Origin: Lagopus muta
Lineage: Eukaryota; Chordata; Aves; Galliformes; Phasianidae
Direction of reading: 5' to 3'
NCBI RefSeq assembly: GCF_023343835.1
Contig: NC_064444.1
Coordinates: forward strand, 17,459,219-17,523,218
Length of the DNA stretch: 64,000 bases
How positions within the stretch are numbered: position 1 is the first letter of the stretch; each line of letters starts with the position of its first letter. A program made the translations under genes and the position numbers. Below are positions 61,721 to 64,000 of the stretch, in pieces. Below the pieces are notes generated by a model. It worked only from the letters and a program-made list of their open reading frames with translations, had not been told where the DNA came from and searched no databases.

Positions 61721-62089
61721 CTCTGAGCATCTCGATGGTTTTGGGCTGCTCTGTGCGGTGGACTCAGCCCCGTATCCCAGATTTTGGCACGTCTGTGGTT
61801 GTGCCATGAGGCCCTGGTGGTGTGTGCCACCCACTCGTGAGGTGCTGTCTGGAAAGGAGAATCTCATGGGCTTTCCAAAGGAGGGCGTTGAGACTAACCC
61901 CGAGCTCGCGGGATCACTCCAAACTCAGATCATACATCGAAGAGCACCGTGCGAACACTTCTTCAACACTGGCAGGCTTGGGGCTGTGGCTGTGTCTCTG
62001 GGGAGCCTGGTGGTGAAGAACGCATCCCCAGCATCCAACCTGCTGCAGCCTTGAGCCTCATGCCCCATCACCGCTCACCACACAGCTCT

Positions 62090-62330
62090 CACACATGCAC
62101 AGAACAGCTGGGTTGGAAGCCACCCCAAAGCCCATTGAGCTCCAACCTAGCTGACCCCCCAGCTCAGGCTGCCCATGGCCCATCCATGGCCTTGGGTACC
62201 CCCAGAGATGGGCACCCACAGCTCTGGGCAACACCTCACCGCCATCTGAGCGGAATGTTTTCCCCTGGTACCCTAAACGAAATCTCCCTTTGGATTTCCA
62301 TTGCACATTGGTTATCACCCAGCCACGCTC
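62090..62330 (-). mobile_element. Old CR1 LINE fragment between MATCAP1 and LCAT
   Basis: GCACAGAACAGCTGGGTTGG, GAGCTCCAACCTAGCTGACC, CTCTGGGCAACACCTCACC and GGTACCCTAAACGAAATCTC are diverged CR1 3' landmarks in reverse complement. It is minus-oriented and ends about 60 bases from the LCAT polyadenylation signal. Confidence 0.7.
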
Positions 62331-62389
62331 GTGTAGGCGAGCTGGGAGACGCTGCACAAAGGAGGCTAGAGGTGTAGAAGCCAAGTATG

Positions 62390-62395
62390 TTTATT
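62390..62395 (-). promoter_or_regulatory. Candidate polyadenylation signal of LCAT
   Basis: TTTATT on the plus strand, AATAAA in LCAT sense, about 510 bases after the LCAT stop. It implies a 3' UTR of about 520 bases (62375-62906), longer than the very short one I recall for human LCAT. Confidence 0.6.
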
Positions 62396-62906
62396 AGGTA
62401 GATCTGCTGATTCTAAGCCAGTCTTGCAGCAGGGACTCAGCTTGTTGCCTGTGTGATGGGGGCTGGCGGGGGCCCTTCTGCAAGCTGTGCCTATCCTGTC
62501 CTTACCCACCCTGGTGGCTGCCCCGGCACCATGAGTGCTATCTTGCTTATATGGAGTCCTGTATAAAAAAGAGGCTATGACACCACGGCCTGAAGAGTCT
62601 AAAGATAGCTTGCTAGCATTGAGGGCTTGCTCACACGCCGTAATCCACGAGTGTGATGTTAATGAGCTGGCAGCGTGGTTAATTATCCATCCACTAGTGG
62701 GAAGTGACAAGACTCTGAAGTGTAATTAATCACTGCTCCCAAAACAAAAAAAGCCCAAACATTCAGAATGGAAGAGAGTGCCAACCCATCCACCTGAGCT
62801 GTTGTTCTTGCTCCTTCTCATAGATACCCAGCTCGGAGTCCTTTACTCCCCTTCATGCCAGCTTCTGGTGGATACAAGCATGGAGAGAAGCTGGTCATCA
62901 CCTCCT

Positions 62907-63541
62907 TCAGTTCTTTCTGGGCTCCTTAAGGACTTTGTGGCCCCTCCTCCCTACCTCTGGGCTGGATCTAAGAGCACCCATCTGCTCCGGCTCTCTCTGC
63001 TCCTTGTTGCTAGCCCCAGCCTTGGTGCTCCCCAGCAGTATGTCATTGATGGAGGTGAGCGTCAGGTTGCTGAAGACCATGTTGAGGTGGTCAATGCCTC
63101 GCAGCTCCTGGACATGCACTTTCTGCTTTTGCTGGTTGCCCCATCGCTTGCACAGCTCTGAACTGCGTTTGTTGACAGTGTCGTCCCCATCACCATAAAT
63201 CATGTCCACAGGGTCCTCATAAGGAAAACGCTCATCGTATATGTAAGTCTCCACTGTGGGATAGCCTGTGCCATAAAGGCAATATGTGTCCACACCGGGA
63301 GGGGGTAATCCCTTCAGCAAGTCCTTCATGTCCTCCCACATGTACCAACCATCCTCCAAGTTGACATCGGTGAAGAACTGCTGGTAGTCCCGGTAGGTGT
63401 AATTGTAGGAGGGTGTGGAGATGAAAACATGGTCCTCTGGCCAGGCCAAGCTCGTAGGGAACATCCAGGGGCTGGTGGTGGTCATACGCTGCTCTTCACG
63501 CAGCTTGATGTTGGACATAAGTGGGATGCCCTGATTATCAC
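62907..63541 (-). CDS. LCAT: LCAT last coding exon (lecithin-cholesterol acyltransferase), 5' part outside window
   Basis: LCAT is the plasma enzyme that esterifies cholesterol on HDL using lecithin. The acceptor TGCAG lies at 63542-63546 in reverse; the exon opens in phase 1 with [20 protein letters not shown] and runs 210 codons to the stop. It continues [70 protein letters not shown] and ends with a Pro/Arg/Lys-rich tail. The catalytic Asp (GDGDDTVN) and His ([14 protein letters not shown]) of the Ser-Asp-His triad are present; the Ser exon lies to the right of the window. The two Cys of the C-terminal disulphide (YCLYG, ELCKRW) and N-glycosylation sequons NYT and NLT are kept. PLA2G15 fits less well. 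Confidence 0.95.
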
Positions 63542-64000
63542 CTGCAGGACAGACAGACCGCACCAAAACACACTCTTGGGCAGCTGAGATCGGACACCTC
63601 TTGGCCACTCCTGACTGTCAGCATGCACCTATCAGGACCCTCCTCTCTGACTTCAGTCCTCCAGCTGGAAGAAGAGGCCGAGCGTTGACAAAGCTGGATG
63701 GATAATGTCCCTAACCAGCTGAGTCCTGCAAGTCCTACACCTCCACGTATGAGTGAGATGAGCCCAACGGGGCTGATGATATGTTGTCAATCTGCATTCA
63801 TCCTACAAGCCTGGGTGTTTTTAGTTTTAAGACCATGCAACAATATAATTACCTCAAAAAAATGTCTCTGGCCCGTGTGATAACAGGGAAAAATGTGATG
63901 ACTAAGAGTGATATGAGGCGTCAAATGTTAAAATTTGCAAGCATGTGTTTTTAAATGAATTCCATGCATTTTGGAGGCTCAGGCTGTGACTTGTGGATAC
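63542..64000 (-). other. LCAT penultimate intron, partial
   Basis: Intronic sequence to the window edge. No exon of LCAT is recognisable in it, so this intron is at least 459 bases long. Confidence 0.7.

Overview
This is vertebrate genomic DNA, almost certainly avian and most likely chicken or a close galliform. The reasons are GC-rich compact genes with GT-AG introns, CR1 LINE 3' ends as the dominant repeat (about a dozen copies), no Alu/B1/L1, and proteins that align by eye with known vertebrate families across most or all of their length. Chromosome and species are inference.

Layout, left to right: the last coding exon of PSKH1 (+) and its long 3' flank with two CR1 copies (231-6300); the complete 7-exon serine protease gene CTRL (-, 6405-7919); the complete 13-coding-exon exocyst-related gene EXOC3L1 (-, 9464-16592); then, head-to-head with it, the complete 10-exon E2F4 (+, 17379-26352), which carries a U12-type AT-AC intron; ELMO3 (+, 28799-36341, 20 exons) with a 39-bp minisatellite in intron 2; TMEM208 (+, 38999-43999, 6 exons), whose fourth intron is full of CR1 and holds a stray copy of part of the last ELMO3 exon; MATCAP1/KIAA0895L (-, 45550-61537, 6 coding exons, two large introns) convergent with TMEM208; and the last coding exon of LCAT (-, 62907-63541).

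The genes do not form one pathway. They include a Golgi/nuclear-associated kinase, a pancreatic chymotrypsin-like protease, an exocyst paralogue, a cell-cycle repressor, a Rac-activation scaffold, an ER membrane insertion factor, a tubulin detyrosinase and a plasma cholesterol esterifier. They are of interest mainly for gene order: CTRL and LCAT, near neighbours in human 16q22.1, are separated here by the EXOC3L1-E2F4-ELMO3-TMEM208-MATCAP1 block. PSMB10 (between CTRL and LCAT in human) and LRRC29 (between ELMO3 and TMEM208 in human) are not seen.

Exon borders were read by eye from splice sites, reading phase and remembered family sequences. All seven complete or partial genes other than ELMO3 keep phase throughout; ELMO3 has one junction (exon 15/16) that is off by one base. 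I saw no CRISPR array, no tRNA or rRNA gene, no recognisable retrovirus, and no new gene system.
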